From assembly GCF_946221635.1 (NCBI RefSeq), contig NZ_CAMIHB010000002.1, positions 62,001 through 126,000 on the forward strand: a DNA stretch of 64,000 bases, given 5' to 3'. Source of the DNA: an uncultured Rhodoferax sp. Its GTDB lineage: Bacteria > Pseudomonadota > Gammaproteobacteria > Burkholderiales > Burkholderiaceae_C. Below are positions 35,929 through 43,931 of this stretch, one piece after another. The translations under genes and the position numbers were made by a program. The notes under the pieces were generated by a model. The model saw only the letters and a list, made by a program, of their open reading frames with translations. It was not told where the DNA came from and ran no database searches. Each line of letters starts with the position of its first letter. Within the stretch, counting starts at the first letter, position 1.

Positions 35929-35971
35929 GCTATCAAAAAGTGAGCTGCTCGCGCAATCTGCACGAGGGCTG
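35929..35971 (+). repeat. Dispersed intergenic repeat, copy B
   Basis: GCTATCAAAAAGTGAGCTGC followed by TCGCGCAATCTGCACGAGGGCTG. It starts 2 nt after the M48 stop and ends about 20 nt before the M14 start. The right end diverges from the other copies after the GAGGGCTG block. Confidence 0.8.
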
Positions 35972-35992
35972 CGTTCTTATTTCTTTCGAAAC

Positions 35993-37135
35993 ATGTCACA
36001 ACTCCACATTTCCACCCAGTTCGATTCCGGCGCCATCGAGGTGGTGCGCCTGGAGCGCGCCGACGACATCCAGCTGCGCATCCGCAAGGACAACGCCTCC
36101 GAATTCGCGCAGTGGTTCCACTTCTGCCTGCAGGGCGCGGCCTACCAGCCCGTCACGCTGCGCTTTCTGAATGCCGGGCAGAGCGCCTACCCCAAGGGCT
36201 GGCAGGGCTACCAGGTACTGGCCAGCCACGACCGCCAGAACTGGACCCGCATCGACACCGTGTACGACGGACAGGAGATGGTCGCCCGCCTCACGCCGCT
36301 GGCCCAGGCCGTCTACTTCGCGTACTTCGAGCCGTATTCCTACGAGCGCCATCTGGACCTGCTGGCCTCTGCGGCCGATTCGCCCTGGGTGACGGTGCAG
36401 CGCCTGGGCAGCACGGTGCTGGGGCGCGACATGACCCTCCTGCGCATCACCGACGAGGCCAGCGACATCCCGCCCGAGCAGCGCAAAAAGGTCTGGGTGA
36501 TCGCACGCCAGCACCCCGGCGAGACCATGGCCGAGTGGTTTGTGGAAGGTTTTCTGGAGCGCCTGCTCGACGCCGATGATTCGGTCAGCCGCGTGCTGCG
36601 CGAGCGCTGCATCTTCCATGTGGTACCCCACATGAACCCCGATGGCGCGGTGCTGGGCAATCTGCGCACCAACGCGGTCGGCGCCAACCTCAACCGCGAA
36701 TGGGCCGCGCCCAGCGCCGAGACCTCGCCCGAAGTGCTGCTGGTACGCCAGGCCATGCTCGATGCGGGCGTGGACCTCAACCTCGATGTGCATGGCGATG
36801 AGGCGCTGCCCTACAACTTCGTGGTCGGCTCCGAAGGCACGCCCGGCTACAGTCCGCGCATTGCGGCGCTCGAAGACGCCTTCAAGACCGCCTGGCAGGC
36901 CAGCTGCCCCGATTTCCAGGACACGCACCACTACCCCCGGGTGGCGCCCGGCCAGGCGAACATGACGCTGGCCACCAACTGGATTGCCCAGCAGTTTGGC
37001 TGCCTGGCGCTGACAATTGAAATGCCCTTCAAGGACAACGCCGACCTGCCCGACGCCGCCGTGGGCTGGAGCGGCGAGCGCTCCAAGCGCCTGGGCGCCA
37101 GCGTGCTGCAGCCTTTGCTGCAGTGGAGCGCCTAG
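35993..37135 (+). CDS. M14-family zinc carboxypeptidase (cytosolic carboxypeptidase-like)
   Basis: A 380-residue protein with an N-terminal beta domain (residues 1 to about 125) and an M14 catalytic domain: HPGE with His174 and Glu177, VPHMNPDGAVLGNLR, LNREW, LDVHGDE carrying the second His, and the catalytic Glu in LTIEMPFKDN. The N-terminal domain plus these motifs is typical of the cytosolic carboxypeptidase (CCP/Nna1) branch, which in bacteria has no known substrate. No signal peptide is present. There is no clear ribosome site; the dispersed repeat lies just upstream. Its stop overlaps the PEP-CTERM gene stop (CTAG). Confidence 0.88.
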   Translation: MSQLHISTQFDSGAIEVVRLERADDIQLRIRKDNASEFAQWFHFCLQGAAYQPVTLRFLNAGQSAYPKGWQGYQVLASHDRQNWTRIDTVYDGQEMVARLTPLAQAVYFAYFEPYSYERHLDLLASAADSPWVTVQRLGSTVLGRDMTLLRITDEASDIPPEQRKKVWVIARQHPGETMAEWFVEGFLERLLDADDSVSRVLRERCIFHVVPHMNPDGAVLGNLRTNAVGANLNREWAAPSAETSPEVLLVRQAMLDAGVDLNLDVHGDEALPYNFVVGSEGTPGYSPRIAALEDAFKTAWQASCPDFQDTHHYPRVAPGQANMTLATNWIAQQFGCLALTIEMPFKDNADLPDAAVGWSGERSKRLGASVLQPLLQWSA

Positions 37136-37815
37136 GCGTTGTGGAGTGTCTTGCGACGGCGAGCAACCCCTGCCAGCAACCCCACCCCTGCTAGCAGCAT
37201 GGCGTAGGTCTCGGGCTCTGGCACGGGCGCCAAGGCGGCTGTATATATCACGTTGTCCATCGCAAAGGTGGTGGAGCAGCAGCCAGCTCCTTCGAAAATG
37301 ATGCGGTTGAATGCTTGTGTCGAGGTGAAGCCGATGAATTGAATGCTGCCGGCAGTCGTGGTGGGCGGCAGGTAGCTGCCAAGGTGGCTGTAGGAGCCGT
37401 AGCCCGCCAGGCTGTCCGCATCCACAGTGATGGTGGAGTAAGGGCGGTTGGTGGGATTGAGCCCGCTGAACCAGGCGCCAAACGCCACGATGGGCTGGTT
37501 GAATCGCAGGTCGCTCCAGCCGCCGTAGCTGGTGTTGATGAACAGATTGGCGCTTCCGTCGATGGTGTAACTTTGGTTTGGGGCATCCACGGTGTTGCTG
37601 CCGTGGGCGACAAAGGCACCGAAGTTAACGTTGTCGGCCCAAAGGTCTACCGTGTAGGCGTTGAACGTGGTGGTCTGTACCGGACCGGTGGCGGCCAAGA
37701 AGCTGGCTTGGTCGGTATAGACGGAAAGACTGGCACTGGCTGGCAGTGCCATCCAAGCGATGGTGGCTGCCAAAACGGTGGGGTGCCATGCCTTGATGGC
37801 GGGACTGAGACGCAT
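37132..37815 (-). CDS. PEP-CTERM sorting-domain protein
   Basis: The 227-residue product has a Sec signal (ATIAWMALPASASLSVY) and a C-terminal VPEPETYAMLLAGVGLLAG followed by ARRRK, the PEP-CTERM sorting signal cleaved by exosortase. The body is beta-rich and polar with a CC pair (EGAGCCSTTFAMDN), as in many surface proteins of exopolysaccharide producers. No exosortase gene is in the window. GGGAG lies 8 nt before the ATG at 37815. Two copies of a TRCGC-N6-GCGTA motif sit 92 and 124 nt upstream of the start, pointing to control by the nearby NarL-type system. Confidence 0.92.
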   Translation of the reverse strand: MRLSPAIKAWHPTVLAATIAWMALPASASLSVYTDQASFLAATGPVQTTTFNAYTVDLWADNVNFGAFVAHGSNTVDAPNQSYTIDGSANLFINTSYGGWSDLRFNQPIVAFGAWFSGLNPTNRPYSTITVDADSLAGYGSYSHLGSYLPPTTTAGSIQFIGFTSTQAFNRIIFEGAGCCSTTFAMDNVIYTAALAPVPEPETYAMLLAGVGLLAGVARRRKTLHNA

Positions 37816-37906
37816 AAGAAAACTCCCTGAAGTGAGGGCTTGGAGCCCGATACGAAGTGCAAAGACTTCAGGGAACAAGGCTAAAACTCAGCCCAATACG
37901 TCGCAA

Positions 37907-37922
37907 TGCGCCTGAGTGCGTA
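37907..37922. promoter_or_regulatory. TRCGC-N6-GCGTA motif, site 1 (PEP-CTERM promoter region)
   Basis: TGCGC-CTGAGT-GCGTA, flanked by CGCAA on the left and GGGCC on the right. The same flanks and half-sites occur at 39909, upstream of the FecR-like gene. It ends 92 nt from the PEP-CTERM start codon. A response-regulator binding site is inferred. Confidence 0.55.
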
Positions 37923-37932
37923 GGGCCTTGCG

Positions 37933-37960
37933 GTTTCCTACGCAGTTCTGCGTAGGAAAC
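37933..37960. promoter_or_regulatory. TRCGC-N6-GCGTA motif, site 2, inside a 12-bp perfect inverted repeat
   Basis: GTTTCCTACGCA and TGCGTAGGAAAC are perfect arms around GTTC. The motif itself, TACGC-AGTTCT-GCGTA, occupies 37939-37954. Its start is 32 bp from that of site 1, about three helical turns. It could bind a dimeric regulator or fold as a terminator-less hairpin; the repeated motif favours the first. Confidence 0.55.
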
Positions 37961-37978
37961 GCCGGTCTGGAGCGGGCA

Positions 37979-39151
37979 TTAGTCCATCCAGACTACGTTG
38001 TCATCTACGGCATACAGCTTGCATGCCGTCTTGGCCGTTTGGGCGCAGCGGTCCAGGCTGCGCTGGATGACGTTGTCGCCCGAGAAGAAGGCCCACTCGC
38101 CTTTGGGGCCGATGGCCATGGCGCGTGGCAGATCGGCGTTTAGGAAGCGCGGGTAGCCGGTGTCCTTGACGTCCTGCCGGACTCTGGGCAGCTTGCTGGC
38201 GTCGTCGATGGCGGCGAAACCGCTGGCGGGCGGCGCCCCTGTGGCCTTGGGGGGAGAAATGCCCAGCGTGGCAATGAACTGATCCAGCACCGGCCGCCAC
38301 AGCGGCATGCCTTTGGCTAGTAGGCCGTGCCCATCGGGACTGACAGGGCCGAAGGCTGCAAACTCCGCTTTGCCACCTGCACCTGTGTAGGCTTGGTGCC
38401 ACTTGCGGGGAATGTCAGCGCCCCAGTAGTTGTCATTTTCCGCATAGAGCCACAACATGGGCGTGCTGCCGCCATTGGCCTTGCCTGCCTTCTCAAACGT
38501 GTTTGCCAAGCGGTGGTAGCCGCATGGGTTGGCTTTCCGGTTCACCGGGTCTCCGCCACCGCCCCCGGCGAAGTTGATGCCAGCCACGACGGATGGATGC
38601 TTGGCGCCCATGGCCACCACAGTGGCAAAACCACCCATGGATTGGCCCATCACCAACACCTTGTTGGGCAGTACCCAAGGCTGTTTGGTGGCAAAGTCAA
38701 TCGTTGCCAGTGTTTGCACATTGGTGGCTGCGGCGGCCACGTCATAGTTCTTCTTGTCGCAGTCGCCCGTGAACTCGGGATCCACCGTCATGCCGCTGTC
38801 CCCATAGCCCACTCGTGTTGGCACAAACACGGCGACACCACGCCGTACCCAATAGCGCACAACATCGGTGTAGCGGTAGCGCGCAGGTGTGGCGCGCTGG
38901 TTGCCATCGCGGCCATGCTGCATGACGACGGCGGGGAACGGGCCATCACCCTGCGGTTTGAAGTGGGTGAGCACCATCTCCCCCTGGTGGGCGCCGCCAT
39001 ACAGGGGCTGCACCGTCACCGGTAGCTTGACGACCGTTTCAAACAGCTCTGTGGCCATTGTCGGTGGCGTTGGATCCTCTTCAGGGTTTACAGGTGATTG
39101 GGCCCACGCGTGGGCATACATCAGCAGACTGAGGCAGGCAATGCGGTACAT
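37979..39151 (-). CDS. Exported alpha/beta hydrolase (dienelactone hydrolase-like)
   Basis: A 390-residue protein with a signal peptide (ACLSLLMYAHAWAQSP). The hydrolase fold shows VVMQHGRDGN, VFVPTRVGYGDSG, the nucleophile elbow VMGQSMGGFATVVAMG, an Asp in YAENDNYWGAD and the catalytic His in SPDGHGLL. Residues from about 300 form an extra C-terminal domain of unknown role ending VDDNVVWMD. Two Cys pairs may form periplasmic disulfides. The substrate is unknown. The ATG at 39151 begins the signal peptide; a TTG three codons earlier is possible. It follows the FecR-like gene after 23 nt on the same strand and is probably co-transcribed. Confidence 0.85.
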   Translation of the reverse strand: MYRIACLSLLMYAHAWAQSPVNPEEDPTPPTMATELFETVVKLPVTVQPLYGGAHQGEMVLTHFKPQGDGPFPAVVMQHGRDGNQRATPARYRYTDVVRYWVRRGVAVFVPTRVGYGDSGMTVDPEFTGDCDKKNYDVAAAATNVQTLATIDFATKQPWVLPNKVLVMGQSMGGFATVVAMGAKHPSVVAGINFAGGGGGDPVNRKANPCGYHRLANTFEKAGKANGGSTPMLWLYAENDNYWGADIPRKWHQAYTGAGGKAEFAAFGPVSPDGHGLLAKGMPLWRPVLDQFIATLGISPPKATGAPPASGFAAIDDASKLPRVRQDVKDTGYPRFLNADLPRAMAIGPKGEWAFFSGDNVIQRSLDRCAQTAKTACKLYAVDDNVVWMD

Positions 39152-39174
39152 GGCGTGCAAGTAGGGCCCGGGCG

Positions 39175-39822
39175 TCAGTAACTAGAACTTTCCTTGCTGG
39201 CGAACGGTGGTCGACGGCCCACCAGGGATTCAAGCATGGTGAGCTCGTAATCACGGTGATTGATGACCGGGGCCGGTTTCAGCAAGGGGGCAGAAGCGTT
39301 CGCGCCCACAAAAAACGGCGAATCGTGGTAGCTGGTGGCGACTGTGCGTGCCTGGCTGGGGTCTGCCGTGGGCGTCAGGTCAGCGGTGCCGTAACAGAGG
39401 CAAAAGTAGGTCTGGGTGTCAGTGGCTTCGATGTAGCAGGCCGTGCCCCGGATGCCGGCTGTCACTGTGGGCATGACGATACGCTTGTTTCCGGGGCCAA
39501 ACACCGCCAACACCTTGCCTGTGACCACCCGCAGGATGCCCGTAACACCTTCGCTGGCAAATTGCACTTGGCTGTCTTCGCGCATCAGGTAGGCGTTATT
39601 GCCCATCACGTATACCACTTCGCTGGCTTTGCCGGTGGCGATGGTGTCGCCTGTCAGTACCAACTGACCCTCCTTGGCAGGGCTGCCATTGACATGCACC
39701 GTGCCTTTGAGATTGCGGATACCGGGTGCCAGCGGGTGCGTGCCCATCGCCATCAGCTTCACCATATACGAGGACAGGCTGGCGGCGCCAAGCGCTTGAA
39801 GAATGTTGCGACGGTGTGACAT
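39175..39822 (-). CDS. FecR-domain periplasmic protein
   Basis: A 215-residue protein whose N terminus (MSHRRNILQALGAASLSSYM) looks like a Tat-type or uncleaved signal with a twin Arg. The FecR fold is seen in LKGTVHVNGSPAKEGQLVLT, GDTIATGKASEVVYVMG, and VQFASEGVTGILRVVTGKV. The C-terminal half has TAGIRGTACYIEATDTQTYF and a CLC motif typical of FecR-like proteins outside the sigma-factor systems. No ECF sigma gene is beside it, so it is not an ordinary anti-sigma factor. A TRCGC-N6-GCGTA motif lies 87 nt upstream of the start. Confidence 0.82.
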   Translation of the reverse strand: MSHRRNILQALGAASLSSYMVKLMAMGTHPLAPGIRNLKGTVHVNGSPAKEGQLVLTGDTIATGKASEVVYVMGNNAYLMREDSQVQFASEGVTGILRVVTGKVLAVFGPGNKRIVMPTVTAGIRGTACYIEATDTQTYFCLCYGTADLTPTADPSQARTVATSYHDSPFFVGANASAPLLKPAPVINHRDYELTMLESLVGRRPPFASKESSSY

Positions 39823-39908
39823 GGTGTGCTTCCCTGGAGCGAGGCACGTGGGGCGACAGCGCCTTGTGATCGCAAGCAATGCTACCCAAGCGAAAGTCCT
39901 GCGCGCAA

Positions 39909-39924
39909 TACGCAGTCGGGCGTA
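39909..39924. promoter_or_regulatory. TRCGC-N6-GCGTA motif, site 3 (FecR-like gene promoter region)
   Basis: TACGC-AGTCGG-GCGTA with CGCAA on the left and GGGCC on the right, the same flanks as the site at 37907. It lies between the response-regulator stop and the FecR-like start, 87 nt from the start codon. Binding by the adjacent NarL-type regulator is inferred. Confidence 0.55.
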
Positions 39925-39931
39925 GGGCCGC

Positions 39932-40579
39932 TTACAGCGGCCCAGGCGCTGTGTTGCCGCCTTCTGCTCGGATGGCGTATGCTGCCATCTCGGCGCTGTT
40001 GCGCAGGCCCAGTTTGCTGCGGATGTTTTCCCGGTGCTTACGGGCGGTGGCTTCGCTGATGCCCAGCTTGGCGCCCATCTCCTTGCTGGTCAAGCCTTCG
40101 CCTACCAACTGCAGGATCACGGTTTCGCTGGGGGTGAGTTTGGTCGCGGGTTCGGGGGCTGCAGGGTCTTCAATGAACAGGGCTGCAATCTCGCTGCTGA
40201 CATACCTTCGCCCCTGGGCAATCCGCCGGATGGCCTGAAGGAGTTCATGACTGCTGTCGTTCTTTGGCACATAGCCCGCAGCACCCAGCCCTAGCGCCGC
40301 GCGCACCGATGCCGCATCCATGCGGGCAGTTACTACCAAAGTGCGGGTGGGGCATTGGGCCGTGCGCAGAGCCTGCATGACGGCCAGGCCATCAAGCTGG
40401 GGCAGGCCCAGGTCTAGCAACAACACATCAGGCTGCAGAGCCTGCGCCTTGGTCAGCGCTTGTGCACCATCGCGCGCGATGCCCACGCAGCGCATGTCCG
40501 CCTGCGTGCCTAGCAGCAACTCGAGGGCATCGGCGAGCAGCGCATGGTCTTCGGCAATCAGCACTTGAATGGGTGGCAT
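39932..40579 (-). CDS. NarL/LuxR-family response regulator
   Basis: A 215-residue two-domain regulator. The receiver has the acidic pair in LIAEDHALL, the phospho-acceptor Asp56 in LLLDLGLP, the Thr of VVTARMD and Lys of GYVPKND. The C-terminal LuxR-type HTH spans about 145-205 (LTPSETVILQLVGEGLTSKE, KLGISEATARKHRENI). It is divergent from its likely partner histidine kinase with only 33 bp between starts. The repeated TRCGC-N6-GCGTA sites upstream of the two neighbouring minus-strand genes are its probable targets. Confidence 0.93.
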   Translation of the reverse strand: MPPIQVLIAEDHALLADALELLLGTQADMRCVGIARDGAQALTKAQALQPDVLLLDLGLPQLDGLAVMQALRTAQCPTRTLVVTARMDAASVRAALGLGAAGYVPKNDSSHELLQAIRRIAQGRRYVSSEIAALFIEDPAAPEPATKLTPSETVILQLVGEGLTSKEMGAKLGISEATARKHRENIRSKLGLRNSAEMAAYAIRAEGGNTAPGPL

Positions 40580-40612
40580 AGTCGCGCATTATGGAGTTCC
40601 AGAGTCTGCCCC

Positions 40613-41974
40613 ATGCCCACCAAGAGCGAACGCACCCCACTCGCGCAGTATGAACGGCGGGCATTTGCCCACTATTTTGTCTTCGACCTGCACTTCCCCC
40701 TTGCGGCAGTAGCTTTTCTGACTGCGGTGTGCGCATGGCTGATGCATGAGCATGGTTCAATCATTCTGATTGCCGCATGGGTGGGCTTTGCCGTGGTGGC
40801 GAATTCGGTGCGTGAGATGTACATGTGGCGCTCGCGCGCCCACATGGAAGATCCGCGCCGCCAAGCCTCCGTACTTCAGGTCTACACCTGGTCGTCCCTG
40901 GCCTCCGGGCTGACGTGGGGGGCATTCGGTTCGATGTATATCGATACCCATCAACCCTTGGCGCAGTTGCTGGCAGGGTCCATCTTTGCAGGGCTGATTG
41001 GCGTGGCCGTCACGCCTTTGGCGGTACACCTCCCTGCGTTTTATGCGTTCGTGCTTCCTATCCTCGCGCCATATGTGTGGATCATGGTGCAAGCGGGTGG
41101 AACTGAGCAGCTCATTCTGGCCGGGATGACCGTCGTGTTTCTGGGGGTCATATCCCGTTATGCACACGACTCCCATCGCATGCACCGTGAGACCGTGCGT
41201 TTGCGGTTTGAGAATCAGCAGCTGATTGCCGACCTGGAGGACCGAAGGGTAGCAGCCGAAGAGGCATCCCAGACCAAATCGCTGTTTCTGGCCGGGGTCA
41301 GTCATGACCTGAAGCAGCCTATCCGGGCGATGGGCCTATACCTCGGTGTCTTGCAGCATACCGAGTCAGCCGCCCAGGCTTCTGCATTGGTGAGCGTAGT
41401 ACCCAAAATGGAAAAGGCGCTGGGTGAGTTGCATGGGCAGGTGTCTCGTCTGCTGGAACTTTCCCGCCTGGAATCCGGGGCTTTGCAATTGCACATGGAG
41501 CATGTGTCGATGCAGTCAATATTTGCGGATTTGCAGGCCTTGTTTGGTGAGCAGGCGCGCAGCAAAGGCATCCGTTTGCACTGTGCCGACACCCGTCAAC
41601 GCCGCCATGCCAGTGTCCTGACTGACCGGCAGTTGCTCGATTCGATTCTGCAAAATCTGGTCAGTAATGCCCTCAAACACACAACCTCCGGGGCGGTGTA
41701 TGTCGGCGCCCGCTGGCGCCTGGACTATCCTGCCGGCCACCAGCTCTGTATCGAAGTGCGCGATAGCGGCACGGGCATTGCCAGCCATTTGCAACCCAGG
41801 CTATTTGAGGCCTACCGCAGCTTTGATGACCGGCAGGCCAGTGAAAGCCATGGCCTGGGCCTTGCCATTGCCAAGGCCCAGGCGAGCTACCTGGGTTGTG
41901 ACATCCGCCTGCGCTCGGTGGAGGGCAGGGGGTCTACCTTTACGCTGTGCGGGCTGGCGTTGGCACCGCTTTGA
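40613..41974 (+). CDS. Sensor histidine kinase with six-helix membrane domain
   Basis: A 453-residue kinase. About six hydrophobic helices occupy residues 28-195 with very short loops, so the signal is probably sensed in or at the membrane. The HisKA domain has FLAGVSHDLKQPIRAMG with the phospho-His near 231, and the ATPase domain has LVSNALKHTTSGAVYVG, VRDSGTGI and HGLGLAIAKAQASYLG. There is no receiver domain. The form is like kinases paired with NarL-type regulators (PAS-free ConS-like group). CC before the ATG gives no clear ribosome site. It is divergent from the response regulator gene. Confidence 0.92.
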   Translation: MPTKSERTPLAQYERRAFAHYFVFDLHFPLAAVAFLTAVCAWLMHEHGSIILIAAWVGFAVVANSVREMYMWRSRAHMEDPRRQASVLQVYTWSSLASGLTWGAFGSMYIDTHQPLAQLLAGSIFAGLIGVAVTPLAVHLPAFYAFVLPILAPYVWIMVQAGGTEQLILAGMTVVFLGVISRYAHDSHRMHRETVRLRFENQQLIADLEDRRVAAEEASQTKSLFLAGVSHDLKQPIRAMGLYLGVLQHTESAAQASALVSVVPKMEKALGELHGQVSRLLELSRLESGALQLHMEHVSMQSIFADLQALFGEQARSKGIRLHCADTRQRRHASVLTDRQLLDSILQNLVSNALKHTTSGAVYVGARWRLDYPAGHQLCIEVRDSGTGIASHLQPRLFEAYRSFDDRQASESHGLGLAIAKAQASYLGCDIRLRSVEGRGSTFTLCGLALAPL

Positions 41975-42076
41975 CCGACGGAATCTGCATCTCCTGGGGC
42001 AGCCCGTGGTGTATGCGGACCTCAAAAAAAGGTTGGCCAAATTGTCCTCGCCGGCCAGGCGTGGTTCAATGCTGGC

Positions 42077-43243
42077 ATGCCCGCGTCTTCTGATTCCCGA
42101 TCCATTACGCCGCAGTACCACGGCCTCGGGCCTGTTGCCCATAGCCTGACCGAGCAATTGCGGGCGGTGCACAGCCTGATTGGTTCGCGCTATCCCTTCA
42201 TCGACCGTGTGGCGGTGGTGCTCTACGACCCGGACACCGACCTGCTCAAGACGTTTGTCAGTAGCAACCGCGATGACACTCTGCTCAAGCAGTACGAGGT
42301 TCCCCTGGCCGACGTGCCCTCGTTGGCCGAGCTGGCGCGCACGCGCCAGCGCCGGCTGGTGGGGGACATTGCCGAGACCTTTCGCGCCAACAGCACCCAT
42401 ACCAACTGGCTCAAGGCGCAGGACTACCGCTCCAGCTACACCACCCCCGTGTACCAGGACGGTGCGCTGGCCGCCTTTCTCTTCTACGACTCCAAGCAGG
42501 CCCAGGCCTTTGACGAGGACGTCGCCCAGTTTCTGGACACCTTTTCCGATCTGATTGCGCAGCTCTACCTGCTGCAAAAGCGCCTGGTGCATGGCTTGGT
42601 GGGCACGATCCAGGTGGCGGTGGACCTGGCCCGCATCCGTGACTTTGAAACCGGCCAGCACCTGGAGCGCATTGCCTACTACTCCCGCATCATGGCCCGG
42701 GCCCTGGCCGAGAAACACGGCCTGAGCGACGAGTACATCGAGTACCTGCAGCTCTTTGCCCCGTTGCATGACATCGGCAAGGTCGGTATCCCCGACCATA
42801 TCCTGCTCAAGCCGGGCCGGCTCGACCCGCAGGAGTATGAAATCATGAAGCGGCACGTGACCATCGGAGAGGGCATCATCGAGCGCATAGGCGCCGACGT
42901 GGGCGTGCACGACAGCCTGCCCAGCCGCATCATGCGCAATATCGTTGCTACCCACCATGAGCGGGGCGACGGCTCGGGCTACCCGCGCGGCCTGACCATG
43001 GCCGACATCCCGCTGGAGGGGCGCATCGTCGCCGTGGCCGATGTGTACGACGCGCTCACCAACCGCCGTGCCTACAAGGAGTCCTGGAACGAGGAGGCGG
43101 TGGCCCGCGAGCTGCAGCGCGAGGTGGACCAGGGCCTGTTGGACGCCGACTGCGTGCGGGCTTTGATGGAGGCACGGGAGACGCGGGAGGCCGTCCACCT
43201 GCGTTTTGCGGATCAGCGCGGAACCGGAGCCCCCACCTCCTGA
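42077..43243 (+). CDS. GAF-HD-GYP domain protein (cyclic-di-GMP phosphodiesterase type)
   Basis: A 388-residue cytoplasmic protein with an N-terminal GAF-like domain (about 25-170) and an HD-GYP domain with APLHDIGKVGIPDHIL near 230 and HHERGDGSGYPRGL near 292, so both the HD metal site and the GYP motif are intact. The family hydrolyses cyclic-di-GMP to GMP. With the GGDEF-EAL and CSS-EAL proteins it is the third cyclic-di-GMP enzyme of the window. The 102-nt spacer before it shows no clear promoter or terminator. Confidence 0.93.
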   Translation: MPASSDSRSITPQYHGLGPVAHSLTEQLRAVHSLIGSRYPFIDRVAVVLYDPDTDLLKTFVSSNRDDTLLKQYEVPLADVPSLAELARTRQRRLVGDIAETFRANSTHTNWLKAQDYRSSYTTPVYQDGALAAFLFYDSKQAQAFDEDVAQFLDTFSDLIAQLYLLQKRLVHGLVGTIQVAVDLARIRDFETGQHLERIAYYSRIMARALAEKHGLSDEYIEYLQLFAPLHDIGKVGIPDHILLKPGRLDPQEYEIMKRHVTIGEGIIERIGADVGVHDSLPSRIMRNIVATHHERGDGSGYPRGLTMADIPLEGRIVAVADVYDALTNRRAYKESWNEEAVARELQREVDQGLLDADCVRALMEARETREAVHLRFADQRGTGAPTS

Positions 43244-43326
43244 TCTGCCTGACCGGTCTCTTAAGCTGCGCTTAACACGGCGGGATCACAATCCTGGGAT
43301 CTTGTTGATGGATTCCCGGAGGCCCC

Positions 43327-43893
43327 ATGTCCACACCCACTTCCGCCCGTTATGACGCTGTCAGCCGCGCCCTGCACTGGGTCACGGCGGTGGCGGTCAC
43401 CATCGCCTTCATTCTCGGCCCCGGCGGTTTTGGCCGCCTGATGCGCAATGGTGTGGACCCAGCCACGCGGCTGGACATCGTCTGGCACGAGTCCCTGGGG
43501 CTGCTGGTCTTTGGGCTGACGCTGGTGCGCCTGTTGTGGCTACTGGTGCGCCCGGCGGCTCCCCGCTTTGCCATGCCGGACTGGATGCACCTGGCCGCCC
43601 GTGCGGCGCACTGGGTGCTCTGGGCTTTGCTGCTGGCCCTGCCCATCACCGCTCTGCTGGCGCTGGGCAGTGAAGGCCACCCTCTGACCCTGCTGGGCGG
43701 CGTGCGCGTGGATCAGATGCCCTGGATTGCCAACTCCCCGGTCGCCGGCTTGGCGGACTGGGGCGATGTGCATGAGTTCCTGGGGGATGCCATCATCTGG
43801 CTGGCCGGTGCGCATGCTGTCGCCGCCCTGTACCACCACTTCATGCTCAAGGACGGGGTGTTGCGTTCCATGCTGCCCGGTTCGCGGGGCTGA
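43327..43893 (+). CDS. Cytochrome b561 (YodB/CybB type)
   Basis: A 188-residue inner-membrane protein with four hydrophobic helices and the haem His residues expected of the family: RALHWVTAVAVT in helix 1, WHESLGLLVFGL in helix 2, ARAAHWVLWALL in helix 3 and GAHAVAALYHHFML in helix 4. These dihaem proteins move electrons from quinol, in some cases for superoxide oxidation. CCGGAGG lies 5 nt before the ATG. Confidence 0.92.
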   Translation: MSTPTSARYDAVSRALHWVTAVAVTIAFILGPGGFGRLMRNGVDPATRLDIVWHESLGLLVFGLTLVRLLWLLVRPAAPRFAMPDWMHLAARAAHWVLWALLLALPITALLALGSEGHPLTLLGGVRVDQMPWIANSPVAGLADWGDVHEFLGDAIIWLAGAHAVAALYHHFMLKDGVLRSMLPGSRG

Positions 43894-43931
43894 GCTGTCT
43901 TCGAGCGCAGCGCTGGACCGCCAGGCTCTGA

